Position numbers and translations under genes: made by a program. The notes under the pieces are model-generated. The model saw nothing but the letters and a program-made list of their open reading frames with translations, had not been told where the DNA came from and did no database searches. This document shows, one piece after another, positions 19,314 through 28,970 of a stretch of 64,000 nt of DNA. This stretch comes from Sphingopyxis sp. PET50 (GTDB lineage Bacteria > Pseudomonadota > Alphaproteobacteria > Sphingomonadales > Sphingomonadaceae), in contig NZ_CP104207.1 in assembly GCF_025244705.1 (NCBI RefSeq), forward strand, positions 1,984,001 to 2,048,000, in the 5' to 3' direction. Numbering within the stretch: position 1 is the stretch's first letter; every line of letters begins with the position of its first letter.

Positions 19314-20522
19314 TCAGCCCGCCTGCGCGTTTTTCCAGTCGCGCTTGATCTTCTTGGCGAGGCTCCATTTGTGGACCTCGGTCGGGCCGTCGTAAATGCG
19401 GAACGCGCGGACCTCGCGGAAGACCTGTTCGACGATCGTCTTGTCGGTGACGCCGGTGCCGCCCATCACCTGCACGCAGCGGTCGGCGATACGCATCAGC
19501 GCCTCCGACACCGCGACCTTGGCCATCGAGCTTTCGACGGTGCCGAGATCGCCGGTGTCGAGCACTTCGGCGCACCAGCGGATCATCAGTTCGGCCTGTT
19601 TCAGGTCGATCAGATTCTCGGCCAGCATGAAACCGACGCCCTCATGGTCGATCAGCGGCTTGCCGAAGGCGTGGCGGCGGTTCGCGTAATCGCTCGCAAT
19701 CTCGTGCGCGCGCTGGCAGGCGCCGTGCCAGCGCATGCAGTGCGACAGGCGCGCGGGGGACAGGCGGACCTGCGCATATTTGAACCCCTCGCCCGCCTCG
19801 CCGAGCATCTGGTCGGCGGGGACGCGCAGGTTTTCGATGACGACGGTCGCATGGCCGCCGGGCATCGAGCTGTCGATCGTATTGGGCACATGCTCGATGC
19901 GGATCGCGGGGTCGGGCAGGTCGACGAGGAACATGCAGGCGCCGCCGCCGGCCGCGACATCCTCGGCCTTCGCCATGACGATGCCGACCTTTGCGCCGTC
20001 GGCGCCGGTGATGAAGCATTTGCGGCCGTTGATGACCCAGTGGTTGCCGTCCATGCGGCAGACCGTCTTCATCATCGAGGGGTCAGAGCCCGCTCCGCCG
20101 TCTTCGGCGGGTTCGGTCATGAAGAAAGCCGAGCGCGCATGACCCTGCACCAGCTGGTCGAGGAAGCGCGCCTTCAGTTCGGGGCTGCCGACCTTGCCGA
20201 GCAGATACATATTGCCTTCGTCGGGCGCCGCGGTGTTGCATGCCAGCGGGCCGAGCGGCGACAGGCCGGTCTTCTGAAGGACATAGGCGGACTCGACCTG
20301 CGTCAGATGGTCGCCGTCCGCCAATATATGCGGGGTGAGCACGCCGGCGGCGCGCGCCTTTTCCTTGAGCTCGGCGACCAGATCGTCGGTCGGGGCGCCG
20401 TGGTGATCGCGGCGCGGGTCGCTTTCATAGGGTGCGACGACGGTGCGGACGAAATGCTCGACGCGTTCGCCGATGTCGAGCGCGCGCTGCGACACGGCTG
20501 CGGCGGCTGGCGGATGGTTCAT
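19314..20522 (-). CDS. Acyl-CoA dehydrogenase family protein
   Basis: 402 aa FAD enzyme of normal length. It shows the ACAD fold markers FFMTEPAEDGGAGSDPS, WVINGRKCFITGADGA, ANRHAFGKPLIDHEGV (the R-x3-FG motif), VQVMGGTGVTDKTIVEQVFREVRAFRIYDGPTEVH and a catalytic-base position near the C terminus. The sequence style resembles the ACAD10/11-like group acting on longer or modified acyl chains. The exact substrate is not predictable. Transcribed alone, upstream of the fliC terminator. Confidence 0.85.
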   Translation of the reverse strand: MNHPPAAAAVSQRALDIGERVEHFVRTVVAPYESDPRRDHHGAPTDDLVAELKEKARAAGVLTPHILADGDHLTQVESAYVLQKTGLSPLGPLACNTAAPDEGNMYLLGKVGSPELKARFLDQLVQGHARSAFFMTEPAEDGGAGSDPSMMKTVCRMDGNHWVINGRKCFITGADGAKVGIVMAKAEDVAAGGGACMFLVDLPDPAIRIEHVPNTIDSSMPGGHATVVIENLRVPADQMLGEAGEGFKYAQVRLSPARLSHCMRWHGACQRAHEIASDYANRRHAFGKPLIDHEGVGFMLAENLIDLKQAELMIRWCAEVLDTGDLGTVESSMAKVAVSEALMRIADRCVQVMGGTGVTDKTIVEQVFREVRAFRIYDGPTEVHKWSLAKKIKRDWKNAQAG

Positions 20523-20600
20523 TTGCTAAGCTCCCCGATTTGTCGGGGAGGCGTTGGCTCATTTGCCCATCGGGGGCAAGCGTTTCGCCGTCCTTGATCG

Positions 20601-20640
20601 AAAACAGGGAATGCCCCGGCCGTGGGGGGCCGGGGCATTC
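20601..20640 (-). terminator. Intrinsic terminator of fliC
   Basis: Perfect 13-bp stem (GAATGCCCCGGCC / GGCCGGGGCATTC, 20609-20640) with a 6-nt G-rich loop, then CCTGTTTTC on the minus strand. It lies 57 bp after the fliC stop. Confidence 0.85.
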
Positions 20641-20697
20641 GATCAGGCTAATTAAGGGACCAACCAAATATAGCCTGAGTCTCGGTTGCTCTTGTGC

Positions 20698-21510
20698 TTA
20701 GCGCAGCAGGTTCATCACGCCCTGCTGGCTCTGGTTCGCCTGGGCGAGCATCGCGGTCGATGCCTGGGCCAGGATGCCGGCGGCCGCGAGCTTCGTCGAT
20801 TCGGCCGAAAAGTCGGTGTCTTCGATGCGCGACTTGGCGTCCGCCAGATTGACGACGGTCGACGTCAAATTGTCGACAGTAGCTTCGAGGCGGTTCTGCT
20901 GGGCACCCAGGTTGGCGCGCTCGGTGGCAACCGTCTGGATCGCCGTGTCGAGCACTTCGAGCGCGGCCGAAGCACCGGTGTCGCTCGACAGATCGACGTC
21001 TTCGACCTCCAGCCCTTCGGCCGAGAGGTCGCCGATGACGATGTTGACGACTTCGCCGTCGTTGATGCCGGTCTGGATGTTGAGATCGGCGGTGCCGTCG
21101 AGCAGCGCGGTGCCGTTGAAGGTCGTGCGGGTCGCGATGTCGCCGATCTGCGCGATCAGCGCCGTGACTTCGGTCTGGATCGCTTCACGATCGTCATCGC
21201 CCAGCGTGCCGGTCGAAGCCTGCACGGCCAGTTCACGCATACGAACGAGGATGTTCGAGATGTTGCCCATCGCGCCTTCGGCGGTCTGCGACAGCGAGAT
21301 GCCGTCGTTGGCGTTGCGAACGGCCTGGTTCAGGCCGCGGACATTGGCGTCCATGCGGGTCGCGATGGCGAGGCCGGCGGCATCGTCCTTCGCGCTGTTG
21401 ATGCGCTTGCCGCTCGACAGGCGTTCCATCGCCTGCGACTGCATGCGTTCGGCAACACGCGAGCTGTTCTGGGCGCGGAGCGCGCTCACATTGGTGTTGA
21501 TAACAGTCAT
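20698..21510 (-). CDS. fliC: Flagellin
   Basis: 270 aa filament subunit. The conserved N-terminal D0/D1 helices ([37 protein letters not shown]) and C-terminal D1/D0 ([35 protein letters not shown]) are complete. The surface-exposed D2/D3 part is reduced to about 60 residues, so this is a short flagellin. Secreted unfolded by the type III export gate, presumably chaperoned by FliS. AAGGGA lies 5 nt upstream of ATG. A FliA-type promoter lies about 125 bp upstream and a strong terminator follows. Confidence 0.96.
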   Translation of the reverse strand: MTVINTNVSALRAQNSSRVAERMQSQAMERLSSGKRINSAKDDAAGLAIATRMDANVRGLNQAVRNANDGISLSQTAEGAMGNISNILVRMRELAVQASTGTLGDDDREAIQTEVTALIAQIGDIATRTTFNGTALLDGTADLNIQTGINDGEVVNIVIGDLSAEGLEVEDVDLSSDTGASAALEVLDTAIQTVATERANLGAQQNRLEATVDNLTSTVVNLADAKSRIEDTDFSAESTKLAAAGILAQASTAMLAQANQSQQGVMNLLR

Positions 21511-21635
21511 TTCGTTCCCTTTCCGGCCCCCAGGGCCATTCCCTTGGTGTGCGGCTCGGCGAGCTTCACGATTGCAGTAACGGCGCGGGCTGAGCGGCGC
21601 TTAAGGGCGGCGCGTCAAAAAAATGCCGAAATCGG

Positions 21636-21661
21636 TTAACGGCTGCCGGTATGCAGATTTA
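21636..21661 (-). promoter_or_regulatory. FliA (sigma-28) promoter candidate for fliC
   Basis: On the minus strand TAAATC - 12 nt - GCCGTTAA, close to the enterobacterial sigma-28 consensus (TAAA...GCCGATAA). The same two boxes precede motA and fliD, and a near match precedes flgM. Spacing here is one base shorter than in those three. The predicted leader is about 120 nt. Confidence 0.55.
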
Positions 21662-21690
21662 TCACTCTGATTTCCGACGAATAAAATTCT

Positions 21691-21706
21691 TGGCACGCGC
21701 TTTGCA
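21691..21706 (+). promoter_or_regulatory. RpoN (sigma-54) promoter for fliE-fliF-fliG operon
   Basis: TGGCACG-CGCT-TTGCA, a perfect -24/-12 match (GG and GC separated by 10 nt). It lies about 50 bp before the fliE ATG, divergent from the fliC promoter. Confidence 0.85.
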
Positions 21707-21754
21707 TCACTCTCTGCGTGCGGCGCGATGCCGCGTCTCGAGACGGATGAAACT

Positions 21755-22096
21755 ATGAGCACGATTGACCCGAGTCGGCTGTTGCAGATGCGCAGTTCGA
21801 TCCTCAATCAGAACCAGGCGCTGCAGCGCGCGGCGGGCCGCGGCGGCACCGAGCCCGCGCCGGACAGCACGGGGATGGCCGATTTCGGATCGGCGATCTC
21901 GACCGCACTGCAACAGGTCAACGCCCAGCAGGCCAAGGCCAGCGAGATAAGCGAAGCCTATGAACGCGGCGACACGCACGACATCGTCAGCGTGATGATC
22001 GAGCGGCAGAAGGCCTCGCTCGGTTTCGAAACGACCCTGCAGGTCCGCAACAAGCTGCTGTCCGCCTATCGCGACATCATGAACATGCCGGTGTAA
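21755..22096 (+). CDS. fliE: Flagellar hook-basal body protein FliE
   Basis: 113 aa. FliE joins the MS ring to the proximal rod. The C-terminal half (GDTHDIVSVMIERQKASLGFETTLQVRNKLLSAYRDIMNMPV, given here as family-typical) is strongly conserved. The N-terminal part is variable and Gln-rich. Start at 21755 gives the expected length and lies about 50 nt after the RpoN promoter. First gene of the large fli operon; fliF begins 3 nt after its stop. Confidence 0.92.
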   Translation: MSTIDPSRLLQMRSSILNQNQALQRAAGRGGTEPAPDSTGMADFGSAISTALQQVNAQQAKASEISEAYERGDTHDIVSVMIERQKASLGFETTLQVRNKLLSAYRDIMNMPV

Positions 22097-22099
22097 TCC

Positions 22100-23754
22100 A
22101 TGGCCGACGCACAGATACTGACCCCCGTCGACACCGGCAGCGCGAACCGCCTGCCCGTCCCCGCCTTGGGCGGCCGCCTGGCCCCCGTACAGCAGTTCAT
22201 TCGCCAGCCCGCCGTCCAGCGCGCCTTGCCCGCGATCGCGACCACGGCGGCGATCGGCATCGCCGCCCTCGCCTATTTTGCCACCGCCGCGGCTCCGCAG
22301 ACGCAGTTGTTCGCCGGGCTCGCCGATGCCGACAAGGCCGCGGTCGCCGACGCGCTGACCGCGCAGGGCATCGCGCACAGCATCGACCCCGTTACCGGCG
22401 CGCTGACCGTCGACGCCGACAAGCTCCACCAGGCGCGCATCGCGCTCGCGGGCCAGGGCCTGCCCAAGGCATCGGCCGACGGCAGCGAGATGATCGGCGC
22501 GCTGCCGATGGGCGCGAGCCGCGCGATCGAAGGCGAGACGCTGCGCGGCGCGCGCGAGGCCGACCTCGCGCGCACGATCGAGGCGATCGACGCGGTCAGG
22601 GCCGCGCGCGTCCATATCGCCGCCGCCGAACCCAGCCTGTTCGTCCGCGACGACAAGCCCGCCACCGCGTCGGTGATGCTGACGCTGCAGAACGGCCGCA
22701 GCTTGAGCGATGGCCAGGTGCAGGCGATCCGTTTCCTCGTTGCCTCTTCGGTGCCGGGCATGAACGCCGATCAGGTGTCGGTGATCGACCAGCGTGGCGC
22801 GTTGCTGTCGGACTCGGCGACATCGAGCGACATGCAGGCGTTCCAGTTGCAGACGCAGATGGAGGATCGCTTCCGCCGCGCGCTCGACAGCCTGCTCGGC
22901 CCGATGCTCGGCGCAGGCAATTACAGCGTCGAGGTCCACGCCGACGTCGACATGTCGGAAAGCCAGGCAACGCGCGAAAGCTTTCCCGAAAACGACCGCG
23001 CGCTGCGCAGCGAACAGGTCACCCGCTCGGTGAGCGGCCAGGGCCCGGCCCCCGCCGTCGGCATCCCCGGCGCACTGTCGAACCAGCCGCCGCGCGGCCA
23101 CCGAACTCAGCCAGACGCCGGCCGGTACGCCGCAGGGCGGTGGCGCGGCCGGCACGAGCAGCAACGAGAATGCGGCGCGCGCCTATGAGGTCGGCCGGGA
23201 AATTTCGGTGACGCACCGCCCGCAGGGCCAGTTGCGCCGCGTCTCGGTCGCGGTCGCGATCAACCAGGGCAGCAAGGCGCTGAGCCAGGGCGACCTCGCC
23301 AAGATCGACCGGCTGGTCAAGGGCGCGGTTGGCTTCGATGAAGCGCGCGGCGACCAGGTCGCGATCGGCCAGCGCCCCTTCGCCAAGATCGAGGATGTCA
23401 GCCCCGCCTTTTACGAACAGGGCTGGTTCCTGCCGCTGATCAAGCAGATCGGCGCGGTGATCGCCGCCATTCTAGCCTTCTTCTTCATCGGCCGTCCGCT
23501 GATCCGTTCGGCCAAGGCCAGGGCGGCGGCGCGCGCCGAGCACAATGCCGCGCTGGAGGAATCGCTGATGGCGAGCACCGGTTCGCCGGCTGCGTCCGCA
23601 CCGCGCGCTCGGCCGCGAAATCACGCTCGAAATGATCGAGGCGGCGCCGAGCTATGAGGCGCGCGCCAATCTCGTCCGCGAATTCGTGCGCCAGGATTCG
23701 GCCCGCGCCGCGCTGGTCGTGCGCCAGCTGATGCAGGAGGGCGCCCGTGCCTGA
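22100..23754 (+). CDS. fliF: MS-ring protein FliF (two frameshifts as sequenced)
   Basis: Inner-membrane MS ring of the basal body. TM1 lies near residues 45-62 and the ring-building domains follow (AKASADGSEM-type, AREADLARTIEAI, RVHIAAAEPSLFVRDDKPATASVML). After the frameshift come AYEVGREISVTHRPQGQLRRVSVAV and TM2 (IGAVIAAILAFFFIGRPLI). A third frame holds the FliG-binding tail (LEMIEAAPSYEARANLVREFVRQ). Frame breaks at about 23090 (CCAGCCGCC) and 23605 (CGCGCGCTC) each fit loss of a GC. Restoring both gives about 552 aa, the normal length. Confidence 0.9.
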
Positions 23755-24781
23755 CCTCGACACCGCCATCGGAACCGCGCCCGCGACGCCCGCCGTCGAA
23801 GGGTCGGCCGCCGCCGCGATCCTGTTGATGCTGCTTGACGAAAGCGAAGCCGCGACGATCCTGAAGCATCTCGACCCCGACGAGGTTCGCCTGCTCGCCA
23901 AGGGCATGTTCGACGCGGCCAATGCCAATGAGACGCAGGTCGAGCAGGCGCTCGACCGCTTCGTGGCGCGCAGCCGGACCGTCAGCGCGCTCGCCATCGG
24001 CGCCGACACCCGCATCCGCACCGTGATGAACCAGGCGGTGGGCAATGTCCGCGCCGACAATATCCTGGCCGCCATCGCCCCGCAGCGCAGCGCCGCCTCG
24101 CTCGAAATGCTGCGCTGGATGGACATTGACGCCATTAGTGGTTTGCTCGCCAGCGAACATCCGCAGGTCGGTGCGCTGATCCTGTCGGTGCTGGTGCCCG
24201 ATATCGCAGCGCGCGCGATCGAGACGCTCGACGAAGGGTTGCAGGCCGATCTGGTACTGCGCGCGGCGCAACTGACCGCGGTCCCCGCGGCGGCGATCGA
24301 GGATCTGGAATCGGTCCTCGCCTCCGCCAATGTCGGCGGCCAGCGTGTCGCCAAACAGGCGATCGGCGGCCCGAGCGATGTCGCCAAGATCATGAAGAAA
24401 ATGCCGAAGTCGCTGTCGGAACGGACGATCCGCAACCTGAAGAAGGCCGACCGCCAGCTCGCCCAGACGATCGAGGAGGAAATGTTCATCTTCGAGAATC
24501 TGCGCGACCTCGACCTGCGCAGCCTCGGCACGATCCTGCGCGGCGTCGATGCGGCGCAGCTCGCCGTCGCGCTCAAGGGCGCCGACGACGAGATGGCCGA
24601 CCTGTGCCTGTCGACGATGTCGAAGCGCGCCGCGGAAACGATCCGCGACGAAATGGCGGAGATGACGATGGTCAAGCGGACCGACGTCGAGGATGCGCAG
24701 AAGAGCATCATGCAGATCGTGCGCCAGATGGCGGCATCGGGCGAGATCATGATCGCCGGCGCGGGCGACGATTATGTCTGA
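23747..24781 (+). CDS. fliG: Flagellar motor switch protein FliG
   Basis: 344 aa, full length. Three armadillo-like domains: N-terminal FliF-binding (AAAILLMLLDESEAATILKHL), middle with an EHPQ motif (SEHPQVGALILSVL) and C-terminal torque domain (EEEMFIFENLRDLDLRSLGTILRGV) with charged residues that engage MotA. The GTG start overlaps the fliF 3' end and the stop overlaps fliH, so it is translationally coupled. Confidence 0.95.
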   Translation: MPDLDTAIGTAPATPAVEGSAAAAILLMLLDESEAATILKHLDPDEVRLLAKGMFDAANANETQVEQALDRFVARSRTVSALAIGADTRIRTVMNQAVGNVRADNILAAIAPQRSAASLEMLRWMDIDAISGLLASEHPQVGALILSVLVPDIAARAIETLDEGLQADLVLRAAQLTAVPAAAIEDLESVLASANVGGQRVAKQAIGGPSDVAKIMKKMPKSLSERTIRNLKKADRQLAQTIEEEMFIFENLRDLDLRSLGTILRGVDAAQLAVALKGADDEMADLCLSTMSKRAAETIRDEMAEMTMVKRTDVEDAQKSIMQIVRQMAASGEIMIAGAGDDYV

Positions 24782-25367
24782 CCAGAGCTTCGCCCCGACC
24801 CCGCTGGCGCTCGTCATGGCGCACGACACCGGCTTTCGGCCGAGGTCGTTCGACCCCGCAGTGCGCGCGCACGAGGCCGTCGCGGCCGAGGCGCCGGTCG
24901 AGGCCGAACCGGCCGAGGATCCGTTCGCCAGGGGGCTGGCCGAAGGCCAGCGCCTCGCCGAAGCCGGTTTCGCGGTCGAGCGCGGCCAGTTGCTCGCACT
25001 CGTCGCCGGCGCCGAGGCGCTGCAGGACGAACCGAGCGAGGAACTGGCGCAGTTGATCGCCGAGACGGTCGAGCGGCTGGTCCGCCAGATTGTCGTCAGC
25101 GCACCGATCGACGCCGACTGGCTGAAGGAACAGGCCGAGACCGCCGCTGCACTGGTCGCCGAAGCCGACAAGGCGCGCACCCTGTGGGTCCACCCGCAGG
25201 ACGCGGCGCTGCTGATGGATGCCGACATCCGCCTGCCCGTCGAGGCCGATGCGACGATGATGCGCGGCACGGTGCGGATCGAGACGTCGGCCGGCTGGAT
25301 CGAGCATGGCCGCGCCGTCTACCTCAATGAACTGCGCGCGGCGCTCGGCCGCGAGGAGGCCGCGTGA
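24774..25367 (+). CDS. fliH: Flagellar export ATPase regulator FliH
   Basis: 197 aa. FliH dimers hold the FliI ATPase and dock it at the export gate. The middle is acidic and helix-rich with an EGQRLAEAGF-type segment, and the C-terminal part (LIAETVERLVRQIVV, VHPQDAALLM) resembles the FliH/YscL domain. Identification relies partly on position between fliG and fliI, with 4-8 nt overlaps on both sides. Confidence 0.8.
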   Translation: MSDQSFAPTPLALVMAHDTGFRPRSFDPAVRAHEAVAAEAPVEAEPAEDPFARGLAEGQRLAEAGFAVERGQLLALVAGAEALQDEPSEELAQLIAETVERLVRQIVVSAPIDADWLKEQAETAAALVAEADKARTLWVHPQDAALLMDADIRLPVEADATMMRGTVRIETSAGWIEHGRAVYLNELRAALGREEAA

Positions 25368-26695
25368 CCCGCCGTCTCGCCATGAGCGCGCAGCAGTTGC
25401 TCGCCCCCATCGACATCGCCAAGGCGAGTCCGCGCCGCATCGGCACGCTCGTCGCGCACGAAGGCATCATGCTGGAGGTGTCGGGTTTCCCGCAGCCGTT
25501 GGGCAGCAACGTCCGCATCAAATCGGCCGACAACGACTATGTCTATGGCGAGGTCGTCGGCTTTCGCGGCCACCGCAGCCTCGTCCTGCCCTTCGACATG
25601 AACAAGCCGCTCGTCACCGGCGCGCCGGTCGAACCGCATGGCGCCAGCTCGATGGTTCCGGTCGGCAAGGCTTTGCTCGGCCGCATCATGGACGCGCAGG
25701 GTAACCCGCTCGACGGCCGCCCGCCGGTCAAGTCGCAGTTCCTGTGGCCGCTCGCCGGGCGCAAGGTCAATCCGCTGCGCCGTGGCCGCGTCACGCATGC
25801 GCTCAACATGGGCGTGCGCGCGATCAACGGCCTGCTCACCGTCGGCGAAGGCCAGCGCGTCGCGATCATCGCGGGCTCGGGCGTCGGCAAGTCGGTGCTG
25901 ATGGGCCAGATGATCGCGGGTACCGAATGCGACGTCATCGTCGTCGGCCTGATCGGCGAGCGCAGCCGCGAAGTCAGCGACTTCGTCGAGACCAAGCTGC
26001 CCCCCGAGGTGCGCAAGAAAGCGGTCGTCGTCGCGGTTCCCGCCGACCACCCGCCGCTGCTCCGCCTGCGCGCCGCGATGCGCGCGACCGCGATCGCCGA
26101 AGCCTTCCGCGACGAGGGCAAGAAGGTGTTGCTCCTCATCGACAGCCTGACCCGCGTCGCCCATGCGCAGCGCGAGATCGGGCTGACGCTCGGCGAGCCG
26201 CCGACGATGAAGGGTTACCCGCCGTCGGTCTTCGCGCTGATCCCCTCGCTGTGCGAACGCGCGGGCATCGACAAGGCGACCGGCGGTTCGGTCACCGCAC
26301 TCTACACCGTGCTCGCCGACGGCGGCGACATCGACGATCCGGTCGTCGACAGCGCCCGCGCGATCGTCGACGGCCATATCATCCTGTCGCGCACCATGGC
26401 CGAACAGGGCGTCTATCCCGCGATCGACGTCGCCCGCTCGCTGTCGCGCACCATGGCCGATTCGGTCGATCCTGAACATGCCGCCGCCGCCGCGCGCTTT
26501 CGCCAGCTGTGGTCGGCTTATGAGGAAAATCGCGACCTGATGCTGATGGGCGCTTACGTCGCCGGCGCCGATCCGGTGCTCGACACCGCCATCGCGCGCC
26601 GCGCCGACCAGCTCGCCTATGTGGCGCAGGCCGCCAAGGCCCAGGTCGATTTCGCCACCTCCCGCCAGTCTCTCGTCGAAGGATATAGTGCATGA
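25364..26695 (+). CDS. fliI: Flagellum-specific ATPase FliI
   Basis: 443 aa. Hexameric AAA-like ATPase of flagellar type III export. Walker A at AGSGVGKSVLM, Walker B at KKVLLLIDSLTRVAHAQRE, the catalytic IGERSREV stretch and the FliI/YscN-specific GEPPTMKGYPPSVF segment are all present. GTG start overlaps the fliH stop, and the stop overlaps fliJ. Confidence 0.96.
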   Translation: MTRRLAMSAQQLLAPIDIAKASPRRIGTLVAHEGIMLEVSGFPQPLGSNVRIKSADNDYVYGEVVGFRGHRSLVLPFDMNKPLVTGAPVEPHGASSMVPVGKALLGRIMDAQGNPLDGRPPVKSQFLWPLAGRKVNPLRRGRVTHALNMGVRAINGLLTVGEGQRVAIIAGSGVGKSVLMGQMIAGTECDVIVVGLIGERSREVSDFVETKLPPEVRKKAVVVAVPADHPPLLRLRAAMRATAIAEAFRDEGKKVLLLIDSLTRVAHAQREIGLTLGEPPTMKGYPPSVFALIPSLCERAGIDKATGGSVTALYTVLADGGDIDDPVVDSARAIVDGHIILSRTMAEQGVYPAIDVARSLSRTMADSVDPEHAAAAARFRQLWSAYEENRDLMLMGAYVAGADPVLDTAIARRADQLAYVAQAAKAQVDFATSRQSLVEGYSA

Positions 26696-27138
26696 CCTCT
26701 CGCACCGCGCGCCGCAAACGGATCATCCGCGTTCGCGGCGTCGAACATCAGATGGCGGAGGCCAATTTCGCGCGCGCCAACAGCGAACTCGCCAATCTGG
26801 TCGAGTTGTCGAAGCGGCTCGAAACGCTGCGCACCGACCTCGCCGTCGCGAAGGGCGCGGTCGCGGGCCGGGCGCTCAACACGATCGGCGAGCTCGGCAT
26901 GCGGCTCGACATGGCGAAGGAAAATCTGGTCGCGCCGATGAGCAACGCCAGCGCGCGCCGCGACCAGATGGGCGCGCTGGCGCAGCGCGCGATGGTCAAG
27001 GAAGAATCCGCCGTCCGCCTCTATGAAAACAGCCGCAAGTCGGCGGAGAAGGACATGGAGCGCCGCGCCGACGCCAACCGCCCGCACCGCGTGCGCGGCG
27101 GCATGCGCCTCCGCCTGATCGACGGGGGCGTCGCATGA
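26692..27138 (+). CDS. fliJ: Flagellar export chaperone/stalk protein FliJ
   Basis: 148 aa, strongly charged and almost all alpha-helical (long coiled coil at about 20-130). It sits in the conserved fliI-fliJ-fliK slot with 4-nt overlaps at both ends. FliJ is the coiled-coil rotor inside the FliI hexamer. Sequence similarity is low in this family, so the call rests mainly on size, coiled coil and position. Confidence 0.75.
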   Translation: MTSRTARRKRIIRVRGVEHQMAEANFARANSELANLVELSKRLETLRTDLAVAKGAVAGRALNTIGELGMRLDMAKENLVAPMSNASARRDQMGALAQRAMVKEESAVRLYENSRKSAEKDMERRADANRPHRVRGGMRLRLIDGGVA

Positions 27139-28344
27139 TGGGCGCGCTGCCGCAGACCGCCACCCAGGGCATGAACGCACTGCTCGCGGTGCTGCCCCCC
27201 GCGCAGGCAGGCGAGGCCGGGCAGGAAGGCCTGTTCGACCAGCTTGTCGCGCAGCGGGCGCCGGGTGCTGCCGCCCCGACGGCGCCGGTCGGCGTGGCCA
27301 CGCCGGTCGCCGAGAACCCGGCCCCGCCTTCGGCGACCGAAACGCCGACCGTCCAGCCGACCATCGCGCCTGCCGCCCCGGGCAAGCCGGTGCGCCCGAT
27401 CGCGGTCGAGCCCGGACTGGCCGACACCGGCAAGGCCAAAGCCGAAATGCCCGCGCCGACCGCGGAAACCGAGGTCAGCAAGGCGGTGGTTGCGGCGAAC
27501 GAATTGCTCGCGACGCTGGCACATTTCACCACCCCTGCGGCCAAGCCGGCGACCGCCAAGCCCGGCGCAACGGCGCGCGAAGCCGAAGGCGAAAGCGGCA
27601 AAGAAGGCGAATCCGCCAACGGAGCAGCACCGGTCGCCGCGATGGCGCTGGTCCAGCCGCATGATCGAACCCCGCGCCGCCGCCAAGCTGGCCGCCGAAG
27701 CCGCGCCGCGCCGGGACGAGCAGCCCGCGCCCCCGATGGCGGCGCCCAGGGTTCGCGACGCCGCGGCCTCGCTGCCCGCCGCAACATTCGCTTCCGCCGA
27801 AGCCCCAGTCGCGAAACCCGCCGACGAAGCCTCGATGACGATACTCTTCGCCCAACCCGCCACGCAGACCGCGGCCATCGCCGAAGCGGCCAAGCCCGTC
27901 GCAATCGCCGAACGCGTGCTCGACCTGACCAGCGACGATGCCTGGATAGAACAGCTGGCGTCGGACATCGCCGCCACCAAATCGGCGACCAACGAGGTCA
28001 GCTTTCGCCTGATGCCGCGTCATCTCGGCCGCCTCGACGTGTCGATGCTGGCGGGCGACGAAGGCGTGTCGCTGAAGCTCGACACGCAGCATGAGGCGAC
28101 CGCGACGATCGTCACCGCCGCGCAGGTCCGGCTTGTCGACGACCTGCGCCAGCAGGGCGTGCGCGTCACCGAAACCCAGGTGACCCACACCCCCGACCAG
28201 GCCGGACGCCAGTCGCAGCAGGGCCAGGGCCGCAGCCCGGCGCAGGACGCCGCACATCTGATCGAAACCGCAACCGCGCGTACCGAGCTACGCGAAACCG
28301 ATGACCAAGAGCGCGCCGGCGACCGCCGCGGCCGCTTCGCCTGA
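27135..28344 (+). CDS. fliK: Hook-length control protein FliK (frameshifted as sequenced)
   Basis: Secreted ruler that sets hook length and switches export specificity. The N-terminal two thirds are Ala/Pro-rich and unordered, as usual. The C-terminal Flg_hook domain (SFRLMPRHLGRLDVSMLAGDEGVSLKL, VRLVDDLRQQGVRVTETQV) is clear but lies in another frame from the start. The break is near 27655 (GTCCAGCCGCATG), consistent with GCGC reduced to GC; restored length about 403 aa. fliJ overlap supports the start. Confidence 0.85.
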
Positions 28345-28358
28345 CGAGGAGCAGACCG

Positions 28359-28970
28359 ATGAGCAAGGACAAGACCGAAGCCCCCGAGCCCAGGAAGAAG
28401 GGCAAGATGAAGAAGCTGCTGATGATCGGCATCGGCGCCGTCGTGCTGATCGGCGCCAGCGCTGGCGCCGGCATCTATTTCGGCGTCGGCATGGCGGCTC
28501 ATGCGGCCAAGCCCGAGGATCATTTCCCCAAGCTGGTCGTTCGCGACCCCGGCGCCAAACCCGCCACCAAGGGCGAAGGCGACGAGGCCCCGGCCCCGAA
28601 GGTCGGCACGGTTTCGGTCCCCAACGACCGGTTCAAGGTCGATCCGCGCAAATATGAGATCACCTACTATCCGATCAGCCAGGCCTTCACGACGAACCTC
28701 GCCGACGGGTCGGGTTTCCTGCAGATCGGGATCAGCCTGTCGACCTATTATGACGGCAAGGTCATCGCCAATATCGAGCGGCAGGACGTGCCGATCCGCT
28801 CGGCGGTGCTGATGGTGCTCGCCGAACAGGATCCCGCGCTGCTCTCCACCTCGCACGGCAAGCAGCAGCTGCAGCGCCAGCTGACCGGCGCGATCAACCA
28901 GGTGCTGCGCGACAAGGAAGGCTTCGGCGGCATCGACAATGTCTATTTCACGAGCCTGGTGATCCAGTGA
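28359..28970 (+). CDS. fliL: Flagellar basal body-associated protein FliL
   Basis: 203 aa. Single N-terminal TM (LLMIGIGAVVLIGASAGAGIYFGV, about 24-47) after a Lys-rich cytoplasmic stub, then a periplasmic stomatin-like domain (YYPISQAFTTNLADGSGFLQIGISLSTYYD). FliL rings the stator and stabilises motor output. The 3' end overlaps fliM by 4 nt. Confidence 0.88.
   Translation: MSKDKTEAPEPRKKGKMKKLLMIGIGAVVLIGASAGAGIYFGVGMAAHAAKPEDHFPKLVVRDPGAKPATKGEGDEAPAPKVGTVSVPNDRFKVDPRKYEITYYPISQAFTTNLADGSGFLQIGISLSTYYDGKVIANIERQDVPIRSAVLMVLAEQDPALLSTSHGKQQLQRQLTGAINQVLRDKEGFGGIDNVYFTSLVIQ

Noticed and set aside
21593..21607. Sigma-54 promoter for fliC in its leader
   Set aside because: No GG-N10-GC pair with the expected flanks was found on the minus strand; the FliA-type site fits better.
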